Shown piece after piece: positions 1 to 12,575 of a stretch of 64,000 nt of DNA (position 1 is its first letter; the number at the start of each line of letters is the position of its first letter). Source of the DNA: Penicillus capitatus (taxonomy: Eukaryota; Chlorophyta); assembly GCA_965649825.1 (NCBI GenBank), contig OZ287707.1:186001-250000 (forward strand), given 5' to 3'. The notes below the pieces were generated by a model, which worked only from the letters and a program-made list of their open reading frames with translations, ran no database searches and was not told the DNA's origin. A program made the position numbers and the translations under genes.

Positions 1-1052
1 GCCAAAAGTCTCGTCTCGCTTCCCCCTTTTATTGCTCTTGTTCGACAATCGGGTTTCACAAGTACCCAAGGTGGTTATGAGTTTTCTAACCATACTCTCT
101 AACAGTCGAGAACTTCAGGGCTTGTTCGACAACCATCGCCCTATTGTTATGAGAAAGTTGGCTAGGAGGCTAGCATCCGTCGTAGCTGATGGTCAGTGCG
201 CTGAGGTAGTTACCGTGGCATCGAACCGCTAACGACGGCCACGAACGACGGACTGGGCGCTACATAATCGACAGGATAATTCATCGTACTAGTTGGCAGT
301 CTTTGTGAGTGACAAAAAACAATAAGGAACCAGCGATTTTTTTCGAAGAGTTGACTCATAAGGACATGCGAGGCGAATATTTGCACAAGTCCTGAAAAAG
401 TTCCTAACAGATGGCAGCTATGCCCTTCTGCTCATTTTCTGCCACTGCGTGCCAGTCTCGTCTTCAATCTCCTTCATTCAAAAGCCATTACAGCGATTAC
501 AGTATCTCACAGATTCTTGTTTAACTGCGCGAGCATGTGTGCTCGTGCGTATCAACCTGCCAGACATACGACGAATGAAAAGTCTGGTGTCGTCCGAATG
601 CGTTCACGCTCGCTGAAGATATCGTTCATCACACGAGAAACGCGAATGCGTTGCACGGCTGATTTCGTTGATCGGCCAGAGCCACTGCATCCTAAGAGTC
701 GTAACAAAAAGAGAACTTCGCTGCGCGAGTTCAGGGTCACGTCTGGATTTGAGTCCCCTTCCTTCAATTTTCATTCATTGCAGGTTTCCAACTTGAAGGA
801 ACAGTTGAACGAAACGTCTGCAAAAGGCGAAGGAATCGAACAAGAAATGACGGAGACGCTCACGGACACTGCTCAAGAGCAAAACCAAATCCATGAGGCG
901 GATGGTATGCACCGTAATTTCACAAATCCGAAATCTGGTTGAAATAAGATGAAGTTCAGGAAGAGGTGCGAGATCGCAGAATCTGTACAAACTACCTGCT
1001 TCGCTGTGCCCTGGTAGTCAGCAGCATAGCTGGGTGAGCGGTCATTTTCCAG
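1..1052. other. Upstream stretch without an assigned gene
   Basis: I cannot support a conserved product here. An open frame at 517-942 (+) is rich in Arg, Ser and Glu and might contribute 5' exons to the RNase Z-like gene. The sequence TTTTCCAG at 1045-1052 looks like a 3' splice site that leads into that gene. The first ~500 bases show no coding signal that I recognise. Confidence 0.4.
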
Positions 1053-2330
1053 AAGACCTCGATCCAACCGACCCATCCGCCTTGCTGCACTGGCTTCAAG
1101 AGAATTCGACGCGACTGCAGATGATCTTCCTGGGAACGAGCAGTTGGTGTCCCACGGACACCCGCAACCTTCCAAGCCTCGCGCTTCGCACAACGGCAGA
1201 TGTCTGGCTGTTTGACACAGGCGAGAAGCAGTGTTGATGACCGTTCCATCTCAGAGTTGGTCCTTAGGGGAAGACACACAGCGACAATGCATGCGACATC
1301 CACTTCTACGGCCAGGCAAAGTCTCGCGCATTTTCCTGACTGGTCTGAGAGGCGATGCCATTTTTGGTCTTCCTGGCATGTTGTGCACCATTGCCACATC
1401 GCGTGATCAAATGGCTGCGCATACAGACCAGCCAGTTCATGTGTATGGTCCGCCGGGGACTGGAAAGTTTCTCGCGAGTCTGCTGGATTTGTCGGAGACG
1501 TTTCTGCGAATGCCTGTCATCATTCACGAGTTCTCCAGCAAACCTCCCTCGCGACGTTTAGAGCTATTGACAAGACGAGCAAAGCTCTGGAAGGTGGATA
1601 TCCCACCCGACCAACTAAACAAGGAAGGATTCTACGATGCAAAACTGGATTCCGTACTGCCTGTGAAGCGAAGACTTGCGAAGAAAGGCAGAAGGAGCAA
1701 CCTTCTGAACACGACAGATGCACGAGCTGGATTTCGGCCTTTTGATTTGCCTCCTCCCGGAGATGCTTCGCTGTAAAGCATAGTATCCATAATCCTTCTT
1801 CTTATGCTTTTTTGCTAGGCATCCAATCCCGGCACGAGCAATCCAATGGACGCTGATGATCAGCGAAGAATTTCTAGTGACTGTGTTTCAGGTAGATGAT
1901 GTGACAGAATCTCTTGGATATCGAATCAGCGAAGCCGACCGAACCGGAGTTTTCTGTGTTGATCGGGCGAAGGCTCTTGGCATCAACCCTGGAAAAGACT
2001 TCGGCGTCCTCAAAAACGGTGAGGCTGTCCTCCGGTATTCTGCACACTGCTGACAGATTGGCAGGTGGGTCCGTTAAGAACAGCAATGGAGAGTTAATCA
2101 CATCTGAGATGGTGCTGGGTCCTGATCGACCTGGACGAACACTTGCCGTCTTTGGAGAAATTTCCGATGTCGACAGATGTCGACCGGTTGCCACGGGCGC
2201 TCATTGCATCGTCCTTCCTGTTGGCAAGGACGCCATACGCCAGAATGGAATCACTCCATCAGAAGCCGTACAGTTCGCTACAGACTGCAGCGCACCAAAC
2301 CTCATTTTCGCACGACATCAGACAACGTAA
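1053..2330 (+). CDS. Ribonuclease Z-like protein that lacks the metal-binding motifs
   Basis: The protein follows the tRNase Z (ELAC/TRZ) layout: an N-terminal FLGTSS...RNLPSLAL segment, VWLFDTGEDTQRQ, a GPPG segment near 1450, LGYRI near 1915, and EMVLGPDRPGR near 2108. tRNase Z normally cuts 3' trailers from pre-tRNAs using two zinc ions. Here the signature HxHxDH is replaced by GLRGDA (around 1341-1358), the GDTxD motif reads GEISD, and the late histidine motif is LIFARHQTT. Catalysis by the usual mechanism is therefore unlikely. Introns inferred: 1221-1267 (GC-AG), 1773-1818 and 2019-2064. The first internal ATG is at 1121, but an upstream exon is likely, so the 5' end is open. It may be a regulatory paralogue or a decaying gene. 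Confidence 0.8.
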
Positions 2331-2511
2331 CCCACGTTCTGATGTAGAGAGAGGGGATGTATGGATGGTTGCAGGGATCATGAGAGTATGACGTCCATCC
2401 CTTCGTGTCTGGCCGAGACGCGGGTGTCCGTGACATCTGCCTTCGATCTTTACACACATGTGTTTGCCAAACATTAGTACGGAGTGCAAAAAATAAAACA
2501 GATCATGAGTG

Positions 2512-3231
2512 TTAGTTTTTTGTTTTGTTCTTTGGTGCCAGAATCACAGAGAGGTTTCTGCCTTCCATGACGGGCTTTCTCTCCACCACAGCGTTATCGC
2601 CCAGATCATCCATAAATCTCTCCACCAGATCTTCGCCCCCCTCTATGTTCTCCATTTCGCGTGGTCGATATTGGACAATCAGTTTGACGTGATTTCCACG
2701 TCCGATCTCTTCCACGGCCTTGCGTAGGCGTACTTGGTAGTCGTGCGTATCGATAGAGGGACGCATCTTCAGTTCCTTTTGCTCGATTCTGCGTGCCACA
2801 CTCCATCAGATCGCAAAGCATTGCGCATTGCTTGCCTTGCTGCACGTTGTTTCTGGCGCGCGGCCTTTGAACGCTTTTCGAGCTCATACTTGTACTTTCC
2901 CCATTCCATCAATCTGCAGAGGGGCGGATCTGTTTTTTCATTCTGCAGCACAAGATCGACATCGCTTCGATCTGCCATCTTCAGAGCTTCCGATAAAGAA
3001 AAGACGCCCAGCATCTTTTTTTCGCCGTCCAACAGACGAACGGATGGAAATCTGCATCATACGTCGATGATGCTTAAGCAGAGGCCGAGGGTCTGTCACC
3101 TGATTTCTTCGTTAATCTGAATACCCATCTGTTCTCGAACAGAAGTGTAATCCTGATTCCGCCTTCCCGTCCGCCGTGCTGTTTTTTCTGTGGGAAAGGC
3201 AGGTCGCGAAGGACGAAGAGGACCTCGACAT
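2512..3231 (-). CDS. infC: Translation initiation factor IF-3, organellar
   Basis: Both IF-3 domains are recognisable. The N-domain has INEEIR, then VRLLDGEKKMLGVFSL, then PPLCRLMEWGKYKYE. The linker is rich in Lys, Arg and Ala. The C-domain begins KMRPSIDTHDYQVRLRKA and ends near LAPKNKTKN. IF-3 binds the small ribosomal subunit of bacterial-type ribosomes, so this nuclear copy should act in the plastid (or mitochondrion). The start at 3231 gives a short Ser-rich leader, MSRSSSSFATCLSHRK, compatible with a targeting peptide; a further upstream exon is possible. Introns inferred: 2789-2835 and 3117-3162 (both GC-AG) and 3052-3099 (GT-AG). Each restores the family frame exactly. Confidence 0.88.
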
Positions 3232-3544
3232 TCTACAACCTTTAAAATAAAAGAGATCGCGCGAAACGGGAGGGAGATCCTTAGCAAACCAGGTGCGGCG
3301 TGCGGATGGTGTTTTGCCGACAGGAGACCTGCAGACGCAGACGAGGGTGGTGGGAAACACGATTCAGTCCGCCCGAATACATCTCCGATAAATAAAGGAG
3401 CGATTAAGCTTAAATCACTACGCGCGCTCACAGAGTTTAACAGAAACAAAATAAATGGAATGATTGTTTTAAGCGATGACAGCCTGTGTGATTAGGCTAT
3501 TTTTCTTCCAGTTCGTGTCTGTTTCCATTTGTAAGCATGCCACC

Positions 3545-3943
3545 TTAGGTTGTTTTAGTAAAGAAGATTCTGTCTGGACAGAAGCGGTCGACCAGGGAGG
3601 ATCCCAGGGAGCGATGAAACATGGTCTTTGAAATCCACACGCTCTTTATGATGTTTCTCTTACACTGAAGGTACAGAAGAAAAAAGAAGAGAAAAAACAC
3701 CGAAGGAATGGGATAAATGAAACGCGCCCAATTCATCACCCTTCCAAAATTTTGATTGAAAACAGACACTACTGTGTAGAATGTGCTGCACAGAAGGATA
3801 CTAGGATCTCCCAACAAAACAATGAAACTTGTACATGTGACAGAGACTTGGTCGAGCGTGTCTAAGAATTGAGCCAGCACCTCCAAGCAAGAGGCTAGAA
3901 CGAAACATCCCAAAAGAAGAAATGCAAACTCATAATCTTGCAA
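3545..3943 (-). CDS. Hydrophobic open frame, possible membrane-protein exon
   Basis: A 132-codon frame carries three or four strongly hydrophobic segments (for example AFLLLGCFVLASCLEVL and VFFLFFFLLYL). It has no ATG at its head and no family signature that I recognise. It could be one exon of a multi-exon membrane protein or a chance frame in AT-richer DNA. The rest of 3232-4350 shows nothing I can name. Confidence 0.2.
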   Translation of the reverse strand: MQDYEFAFLLLGCFVLASCLEVLAQFLDTLDQVSVTCTSFIVLLGDPSILLCSTFYTVVSVFNQNFGRVMNWARFIYPIPSVFFLFFFLLYLQCKRNIIKSVWISKTMFHRSLGSSLVDRFCPDRIFFTKTT

Positions 3944-4352
3944 ACTTTATGCTAAACTTTAGGAACGATCAGAACTTTGGGATGCATACTGCCGCAACAT
4001 CGCTTGAAGCGTGTTGACAATTTAGGAATGGATGCATTGGACGCTCCAGAAAATAAAAAAAAGAGATAAACAGAAATGATTCAGATGCTGATTGGTTGTT
4101 GGTTGGATCAATATGACTTGAATCCTTTCACCACAAAGACTACTGCAAAATCTAACATCAAATGTTTATTATTGGTGTGTCTGTAGAAGACTGCACAGTT
4201 AATGAGGATGTCAAATTCTTTTGAGCGACAGGTTAAGAAAAGGAGTGTCGATCACCCAAAAAAGAAAGAAAAACGTTTTCCCCAGCGCGTTTTTTTCCGC
4301 AGCGCTGTAGTCCACGATGTTTGCTTCCTCTAGCATCGACCTCTGCAACAAC

Positions 4353-6167
4353 TCAGTTGCCGGTCCCATCAAACATGTCATCGTCAGTTTCGTTGGTCTT
4401 TGTGTGTGTCATTGGAATAATGTCTGTCGAAACAGTGGAATACTCAGAATCGTTGCTTTCGGTAGTTGTGATACTGGACGTGTCAATCATCCACTTTTTG
4501 TCTCCACTCTTTCTTAATGCTTTCATGACTTCTTGCCTTACAGCCTCTTCAGGATGTCCTTGGATGCGACGCAGTTGTTCAAAGAGTTTCACGATTTTTG
4601 ACCAGTCTCCAGCTTTGCTGTAGTTCTCAATCAGTTCACAGTAGATCGATGGATTACCGGTCAATCCTTGTTCGTGCATGTCAGACAGAATTTTTTCCGC
4701 CAAATCAAAACGCTCGTTGCGTTCAACTGCAGAGAGGATGGAATTGAAGGAGCCTTGGTCTGGCAGCAAGTCTGCTTCCAGCATTTCTTCATAGAGATCC
4801 ATGGCCGTCTTCACAAGGCCACCTCTTTGACAAGCTGTTATGACGGTACTGTATGTAACTTCATTTGGCAGGCAGTCCGGGTTGGACACAGATGCTTTCT
4901 TCATTGCTCTAAAAATCTCGAGTGCTTTTTCCCATTCGCCGGAAGAACTGCAAGCGGCGATCAGTGCACTGTACGTGTAGGTATTTGGCTTGACTCCACG
5001 TACAGATTCCATGGCATCAAAAACTTCAATTGCTTTGTCACATTCGCGAAGGCGCCCACAGAGATTGATCAACGTCGTAAACGCTTGTGCTCGAGGAGCG
5101 AAGGTACACGTTTTCAAGGCTTCGGCAATTTCACCAGAACCTGCTTTCGCCTTGAAAATTGCGCTCTTCAATGTGTCCATATCCCATGGCGCACGTCCCC
5201 CCGCACGAGCTTCATGTTGCTGTTTTCTGTAACTGTCAGTGTCAGATATCTGCTGCGATGTCGCTGAGCGATCTACGGATGTCTTAGATGCGAGCCAGAC
5301 GTTCACACCGTGCTTCAATTCGTCGACAGTGCTTGCCTGATAGAGAATTGGAGGCAACACAGTCTGACCCTTGTGATAAGTGCGCAAGAACAGCACGATG
5401 TCTTGTGCACATCTCCAGTTCGCGGTCTTTTGACAGGAGGACAATGCTGCACGCAGGCTCCACTCGTCAATGGGCACACCAACGTGAATCATTTCTTGAA
5501 AGACTTCCAGGGCTTTGTCATAATAACCACCTTTTTCACAGGCAGAAATAATCGCGCAGAATGTCACTTTGTTGGGATGGCACTGGCTATCAGTTAAGGA
5601 CATGAGCTTCATCAATTCGTAGACTTCAATCGCCTTGAACCACTGTCGAGATGTACTACATGCCGCGATGAGGGCGCTGTACGTGTACGTGTTTGGTCGA
5701 ACATTCCCCAGGAAGTGCATAGCTTCGAAAATCTCTATCGCTTTCTGCCACTCACCAGAGTTTCCGCAGAGTTTGATCAGAGACGTGAAAGCTTGCTCGC
5801 GGGGACTGAAAACGCACGACTGGATAATTTCGCGGACCTGACCTGTACCGGCAACCGCAGCGCTGATTGCTTGCTTCAGCGAAGACATATCCCAACACTG
5901 CACTGTGCCAGGAATGTACGGACGACGCGCTGCTTCTGCATGCGGCGCCAATTGACATGCGGCCAATGCCCACTCTAACTCCTGCATGGCAGCAACGTTG
6001 CTGTTCGCGTTCTGTAGTGCGGCAAAATCAAACGGGTCCGCAACGTGGGAGTATGCGTTGTAGCTTTGGAAACTATCTTCCATGAGAAACTTGCTTAGTA
6101 AAAGCAAAAAGGTTCCAAGACGTGAAAATGAAGTCAAAGAGACAAGGCGCGCGTGACACTGGTTCAT
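4353..6167 (-). CDS. Pentatricopeptide repeat (PPR) protein, probably organellar
   Basis: A single uninterrupted frame of about 600 codons with PPR motifs, each a helix pair of the type FTSLIKLCG...AIEIFEAM and NTYTYSALIAACS...KAIEVYELM. PPR proteins bind organellar RNA and act in its processing, stability or translation. The ATG at 6167 gives an Arg/Ser/Leu-rich leader that could be a transit peptide; a shorter start is at 6083. The protein has two matching halves. Each opens with a WDM..LK.AI segment, then an FxPRxQAFTxLI PPR block, followed by three or four repeats. The C-terminal tail is rich in Thr, Ser and Asp. It is intronless, unlike nearly every neighbour. Confidence 0.88.
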   Translation of the reverse strand: MNQCHARLVSLTSFSRLGTFLLLLSKFLMEDSFQSYNAYSHVADPFDFAALQNANSNVAAMQELEWALAACQLAPHAEAARRPYIPGTVQCWDMSSLKQAISAAVAGTGQVREIIQSCVFSPREQAFTSLIKLCGNSGEWQKAIEIFEAMHFLGNVRPNTYTYSALIAACSTSRQWFKAIEVYELMKLMSLTDSQCHPNKVTFCAIISACEKGGYYDKALEVFQEMIHVGVPIDEWSLRAALSSCQKTANWRCAQDIVLFLRTYHKGQTVLPPILYQASTVDELKHGVNVWLASKTSVDRSATSQQISDTDSYRKQQHEARAGGRAPWDMDTLKSAIFKAKAGSGEIAEALKTCTFAPRAQAFTTLINLCGRLRECDKAIEVFDAMESVRGVKPNTYTYSALIAACSSSGEWEKALEIFRAMKKASVSNPDCLPNEVTYSTVITACQRGGLVKTAMDLYEEMLEADLLPDQGSFNSILSAVERNERFDLAEKILSDMHEQGLTGNPSIYCELIENYSKAGDWSKIVKLFEQLRRIQGHPEEAVRQEVMKALRKSGDKKWMIDTSSITTTESNDSEYSTVSTDIIPMTHTKTNETDDDMFDGTGN

Positions 6168-6299
6168 CCATGCTGGCCTATCTCGCCTAAAATACGTCGG
6201 ACAGTACAAATGGCAGCTAATTTCGGCCAACACGAACGAAGGTGACGCGAGGATAACTAACCGTCTGATACAAAACAGCCAACCACGGTGTCACATAGC

Positions 6300-8703
6300 A
6301 TGAGCACCACTGCCTTACGAGGCACAAACTATGCTTTCTCGAGGACCACTGAGTGTCTCGCGCTTCTGACCACGGACGCAAAGTTACGTATCTTCGAAAC
6401 AGGTGCCGCGGGTCTCCCGGTTAGAAGCCCCTATTTTCGTCTTGCTCGCCACAGGATCGGGAAAATGCTTTCTGAATCTACAAAGCCGGCAGAATACCAT
6501 AGATCCACGCTTCTTAAGACATGAGACAAAGAATGCGATGGTGTGGGGTCCGTCCTTGAAGGTCAGCATTGCCTCGTCGCACTCGGAAATCGACGGAGGT
6601 TACGTGTAACAAGGCTGAGAGCGACGGATCGATGCTGCTGTTAGCCAGCAGATATGGAATCGAAGGTGTTGACGTCGAAAGGGGAGAAGTAAAATGGAGA
6701 CTGCAACATGAAAGGTGACATCTCTGAAGGTACCATGATGTCTGGGAAAAGAATCTGGGTTGCCTAGTGGTGTCTCGGCCTTGACGGTCGACATCCAATC
6801 GCAAGGCGTGTTCTTCTGTTCGATGCACGATCGCAGCGGCGGAAGATTGGATGTTTGGAATGGGACCATCGTGGAGACCTTCAAAATGGGAAAACACACA
6901 GGGCACCATCTTCTGGTGCTCAGAGGTCGTTTTCGCCACTGCCTCGATTTGCGGCAACGATCGTGGTCTGCAGGATTGGACAGAATAATGGTGGCCGGGG
7001 CCCAACTGCTTCTTTGGGATGCTGTTCGAAACAAGAAGATCGTGAGATATACTGGACATACAGTTTGTTCGCCATCTGCCTGGGGCCATTCATGATTGAG
7101 TCCCCGTGTTTGTAGACAGATGTTCGTGCATTGGTCGCCAGTCCAATGGGAGAGTACATATTGAGTGGCGCAGAAGATGAGCGCTGTGTCTCTGTATGGA
7201 AGGCTGAGAAAAAAGAGAGAAACGCAGTCTGTCTTCTCTCCATGGAGCATCCAGCCATTCATCTTGATACAGAGATGCTCTTCGGCAGTGAAGATGCCGA
7301 GACAGGGTTTGTCGCACTGGCCGTTTCGGAAACTGGTGTTGTCTATATTTGGCAATGCCGACATGACACCGACCATGCTCTTCGGTCCACTCTCTGGGCC
7401 AAAATTCAGGTCCAGTCCGGGTAACGTGCTCTTACAGCAGCATTTGTGTGACGCTGGATAGATAGGGATGAGATGTGCACAGCAGACAAGGTGCTTTCAG
7501 CCAAGTTGCGAAATCTTTCGGACGATATTTCGGTCGTCGTTGTTCATGGCAGTGCAGCACTGCCAGTCTTTGAGAAGGTTTTTCTGTCTGCGATCCAAGA
7601 CGCCCCTCTTCTGATTGAATTGCAAGCAACTGCATCGACTGTCCTTGCCCGCACTCCACTGCCATCGGCAGACGACGATGGGAAGAAGAAAAGAAAAAGA
7701 GACGTTGCTGTCATAGGAGCCGATAACAGCGGAGATCCCATTCAAATGATCCAATACTCCCAGCCAGCTGCCAAGTGCTCGACCGTACCGCCAGAGGCCA
7801 AAAGCACCGCCGCCTCGGCCAGAGGCCACGGTTGGCAATCAAGTGGTTAAGTCCCGAGACAGTTGGACTGCCTAGATAACAAAATGGAAGATATGACGTT
7901 GGGCGAGCGCTTGCAGCAGTTGGAAAAGAAGATGGATAAGATCGATGGGGAGGAGGAGGCCGATAAGAAATCCATGTCTCTTTCGGCCTCGTCAGCCGCT
8001 GTGTTGATCCATCAGATCAATCAGAGGTAGCCAGCCGCACAGTACGGGTCTCGTTTGAGGGTACAGATTGCAGTGGAGATATGGAACTGTACAATCGTGC
8101 TATGCGATTGCGTGCGGATATCCAAACGGCCACTGCTAAGCAGCTTTCTTCGCGTGATGCCGTTCAATTCCTTCATCGCTGTACCGAGCGACTTCGGCTG
8201 AGACCCAAAGATGCATATCCTGTCATTGGATGGATCCGAGCAATTCTCAAATTCCATGCTGCTTATCTCATGTCATCCCCCGACGCACAGAAAAGCATCT
8301 CCCATGTCTACCAGGTACACCATTGCCTTCCACGCTCAGTCCAAAGGACGGATCTGCCTCAGATGATCGAAACGAGATTAGCCATGTTTGACAGCTTAAT
8401 GTCATTGAGTGGGAGAATCGACCTGCTCTTGACTCAAGTGGAGCAGAAAGAGAAGACAAATGAACTGCCTCTGCAAGAGACGTTGCCTGAAGTACCGACC
8501 TCTACACGAGTTGGAAACGGAGCGAATGAGTGGCCGGTTGTCGCTTTCAGGTGACTGTTGAGATGGATCTTTCAGATGACGAAGCAGAGATCGAAGAACT
8601 GGAGTATGACGAAGGGGATGAGCTGACAAAACAGACAGAAGAAAGCGAAGAGGCGAACGCCTCCACAGAAGAAGCATCTATGACATCGGACGAGGATTTG
8701 TGA
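6300..8703 (+). CDS. WDR43/UTP5-like small-subunit processome protein
   Basis: The assembled product has an N-terminal WD40 region (start TTALRGTNYAFS; blades ending RLDVWNG, LLLWDA and VSVWKA). A basic linker KKKRKRD follows, then a C-terminal Utp12 domain (TAKQLSSRDAVQFLHRCTERL, then RPKDAYPVIGWIRAILKFH, then MIETRLAMFDSL). The tail is acidic. UTP5/WDR43 belongs to the t-UTP complex of the nucleolar processome, which supports pre-18S rRNA transcription and processing. Ten introns are inferred: 6403-6454, 6562-6613, 6715-6767, 6926-6973, 7063-7115, 7421-7465, 7831-7875, 8027-8073, 8314-8362 and 8510-8550. The start ATG at 6300 lies 132 bp from the divergent PPR start. Confidence 0.87.
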
Positions 8704-8770
8704 AATTCTCCGCACACCATACGAGCGATCTTCCACACGAGATCGCAGAAGACACAGAAATAACGTTTAC

Positions 8771-9076
8771 ATGTTAAATGCTCACGAATCCTCAAACTTT
8801 CCACCCCAAAGAGCGCACCAACCATGCAGCAGAGCGAGCAGCACCAGCGTGTCGATGGAGACAGAAGAGAACAGCTATGACATGACGATCATGCTGTTGA
8901 CAGGCGTCTGTCTTCAGAAGGGAATGCGTGGGGAAGACTGTAACTTGGGTAGTCCCGCTTTCTTAGACACGTTGCGTCAGTCTTGGCATACGTTGATTGC
9001 TCAGATGGGTGCGATTTGTGATCACGCTTGTCTCGTGGACGACACCTTCTCCTCCACAACCCGCTCTGAAGGATAA
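8771..9076 (+). CDS. Unrecognised open frame
   Basis: A 101-codon frame whose second half (from TIMLLTG to DHACLVDD) reads like protein and includes several Cys residues. I recognise no family. It could be a small gene, or 5' exons of the membrane-protein gene that follows. The stretch 8704-9394 otherwise shows nothing certain. Confidence 0.25.
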   Translation: MLNAHESSNFPPQRAHQPCSRASSTSVSMETEENSYDMTIMLLTGVCLQKGMRGEDCNLGSPAFLDTLRQSWHTLIAQMGAICDHACLVDDTFSSTTRSEG

Positions 9077-9394
9077 CGCACTTCCAATGAGCACAGAAAC
9101 ACAGCAACGAACAGCTAAACCGTGAAATAGACCACGATTTGTGACGCTTCGGCGCACGAGTTCCACAACCTTCGACAGACGGTCGATGGCAGGCAGGCGC
9201 GTCCTCTCTAGCCGCATGTACCGCCGCTGATCCGTGAGCGGATCCGAATCATTCGGTTACGGCGACGTTTAGACACCACCGAATCGATATCTTATAGCTC
9301 AGGGCAGCAGCAGGTTCACGTGGCATAACGTCATGTCTCGTCCGTGTCAACACGCGGTCTGCGCCACGTCGGCCGGTACTTCCTGTCTTTTTCC

Positions 9395-10349
9395 ATGTCC
9401 GAGGCTGAAGCAGGTCCTTCAACCCCGACGCCCATCGCCGCACCTTCTGCATGATCCTTCCCGCCGGCGCAGACGACAAGGACAAATGATAACGAGGAAC
9501 AGGCAGATGGACCGGACACAACAGGCTCCGGCGGAGTCGTGACGGCCGTCCTCACTGTTCTTCTGTCCTTGCCTGCGCTGGGTACCTCCCCTACTGCACG
9601 AACTGCCTCGCACGAGTGTCGACTGTTTTAGTGGGAAGCTGATGTTGGCCGCTCCTGTTGGCAGGTCTTGGCCTAGATGTGTGAGGATGGATTTCAGGTA
9701 GAGGCTGTTTGACATTTAGGCGTCATCAACGTCGCCGTGTCTTCGGGAGCGCGTCATCTTTCGCACACTTATGGAATGGCAGTGACTCTTGTCTTGTCGA
9801 CGAATTTGACACAGTACGTGTATTGGAAATCACGGACACGAAGGTGCCCCCTTCTCTTTCTTCCCTTTCTCTGCAGCTTCTCTACAGTGGTAGTCATTTG
9901 AATCGCTATGGTCCTACCTACCTGCTGCTCTTGTCCGTTCCGCTGACGACAGTTGATTATGTCCGGCATACGATTCTAGGTAAATCTATGCGCTGATGAA
10001 ATCGCTCTGAGAATGACGGGAATGGTGTGCCATCGTAGACAATCATTTACCCGCAGCAAAGCATCTGAGCATGTACAAGCGTGATTGCTCAACACAGTAT
10101 GGTCTGCCCGACTTCGAGTGTCTATCGGTGGTCGGATGGACGATCACCATCATCTGTACCTATACTGGATACATCTGTCTGATCGTGGGAATGCTGTGGG
10201 CCGTCGATATCAAACAGAAAATCGTTCGAGCGTACCGATCGATCCGCGAAGCCCAGCGGAGAGCCAAAGAGCGAAAACAAGCATCCAATGAAGAAACGGA
10301 GAATCAATCACTTCTGTCCGAAATCTCGGTATCTGACGACGTTTCGTAA
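9395..10349 (+). CDS. Uncharacterised multi-span membrane protein
   Basis: The 3' half is well supported: an exon starting at 9720 (GVINVAVSSGARHLSHTYG), an intron at 9815-9887, an exon with YLLLLSVPLTTVDYVRHTI, an intron at 9980-10038, and a last exon with WTITIICTYTGYICLIVGMLW. A basic coiled stretch (REAQRRAKERK) and an acidic tail follow. At least three transmembrane segments are visible. The 5' part is not resolved: an ATG at 9395 (MSEAEAGPSTPTPIAA) and a hydrophobic piece VVTAVLTVLLSLPALG near 9540 probably belong, but I could not join them without a frame break. I know no family with this pattern. Confidence 0.5.
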
Positions 10350-10627
10350 ACTGCCTGTCCATCAAGGGACGAGTTATGACGCATCACGTATTCCCTCCAT
10401 CGAATACGTGGCGCTGATGCCCACTCGTCTCTTGCCATTCATACCAGTGACGCTGTTCAAGAGTATATTTAAGTTTAGACGGAAATCGAATGGCGCGTGC
10501 GTGATTGAGTGTGATATATTCATTCATCATTTCTGCAAAGATGTGGATACCATCTCTTTGATGCCATGCCTTCCGACGTCCCGTCATCTTCCAGATTCCG
10601 CTACGACGCGATTGTGCCTCGAGCGAA

Positions 10628-12265
<1,638 letters not shown>

Positions 12266-12322
12266 AGATGAAACTGCATATGTAGCAATGCCTTCTTCTG
12301 TGTCATATCAAATCCGTTTAAG

Positions 12323-12571
12323 ATGAGCCGACGTTACAAAGAATCGTGGCGGCCTCTCTTGGCAATGGTCCGCACACTTTTGCCCAAAACGACGCCAGTC
12401 ACGAAACAATTCTTGTGTAAGGAAGAAGGTATCACTCACGCTTCACCGCCATTTCGCTTTTATGGTCGGAATGAATCTCCCATAGCTCCAAAATTATTAT
12501 CGCTGATATCTGCCTCTCTAGGAATAGGTGGACAGCGCAGATGGCGCCGTCGCAGTAATGGAAGATCTTGA
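12323..12571 (+). CDS. Short open frame, doubtful
   Basis: An 82-codon ATG-initiated basic frame between DPM1 and the convergent Gly-rich gene. No family is recognised. It may be chance or a 3' UTR. Confidence 0.15.
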   Translation: MSRRYKESWRPLLAMVRTLLPKTTPVTKQFLCKEEGITHASPPFRFYGRNESPIAPKLLSLISASLGIGGQRRWRRRSNGRS

Positions 12572-12575
12572 AGCT

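Noticed and set aside
4668-5267. Long plus-strand frame of ~200 codons
   Set aside because: It is antisense to the well-supported PPR gene and has no protein-like composition.
9720-9815. Resemblance of the segment ARHLSHTYGMAVT to a KUP/HAK potassium transporter helix
   Set aside because: Only about ten residues fit, and the downstream exons have no KUP features.
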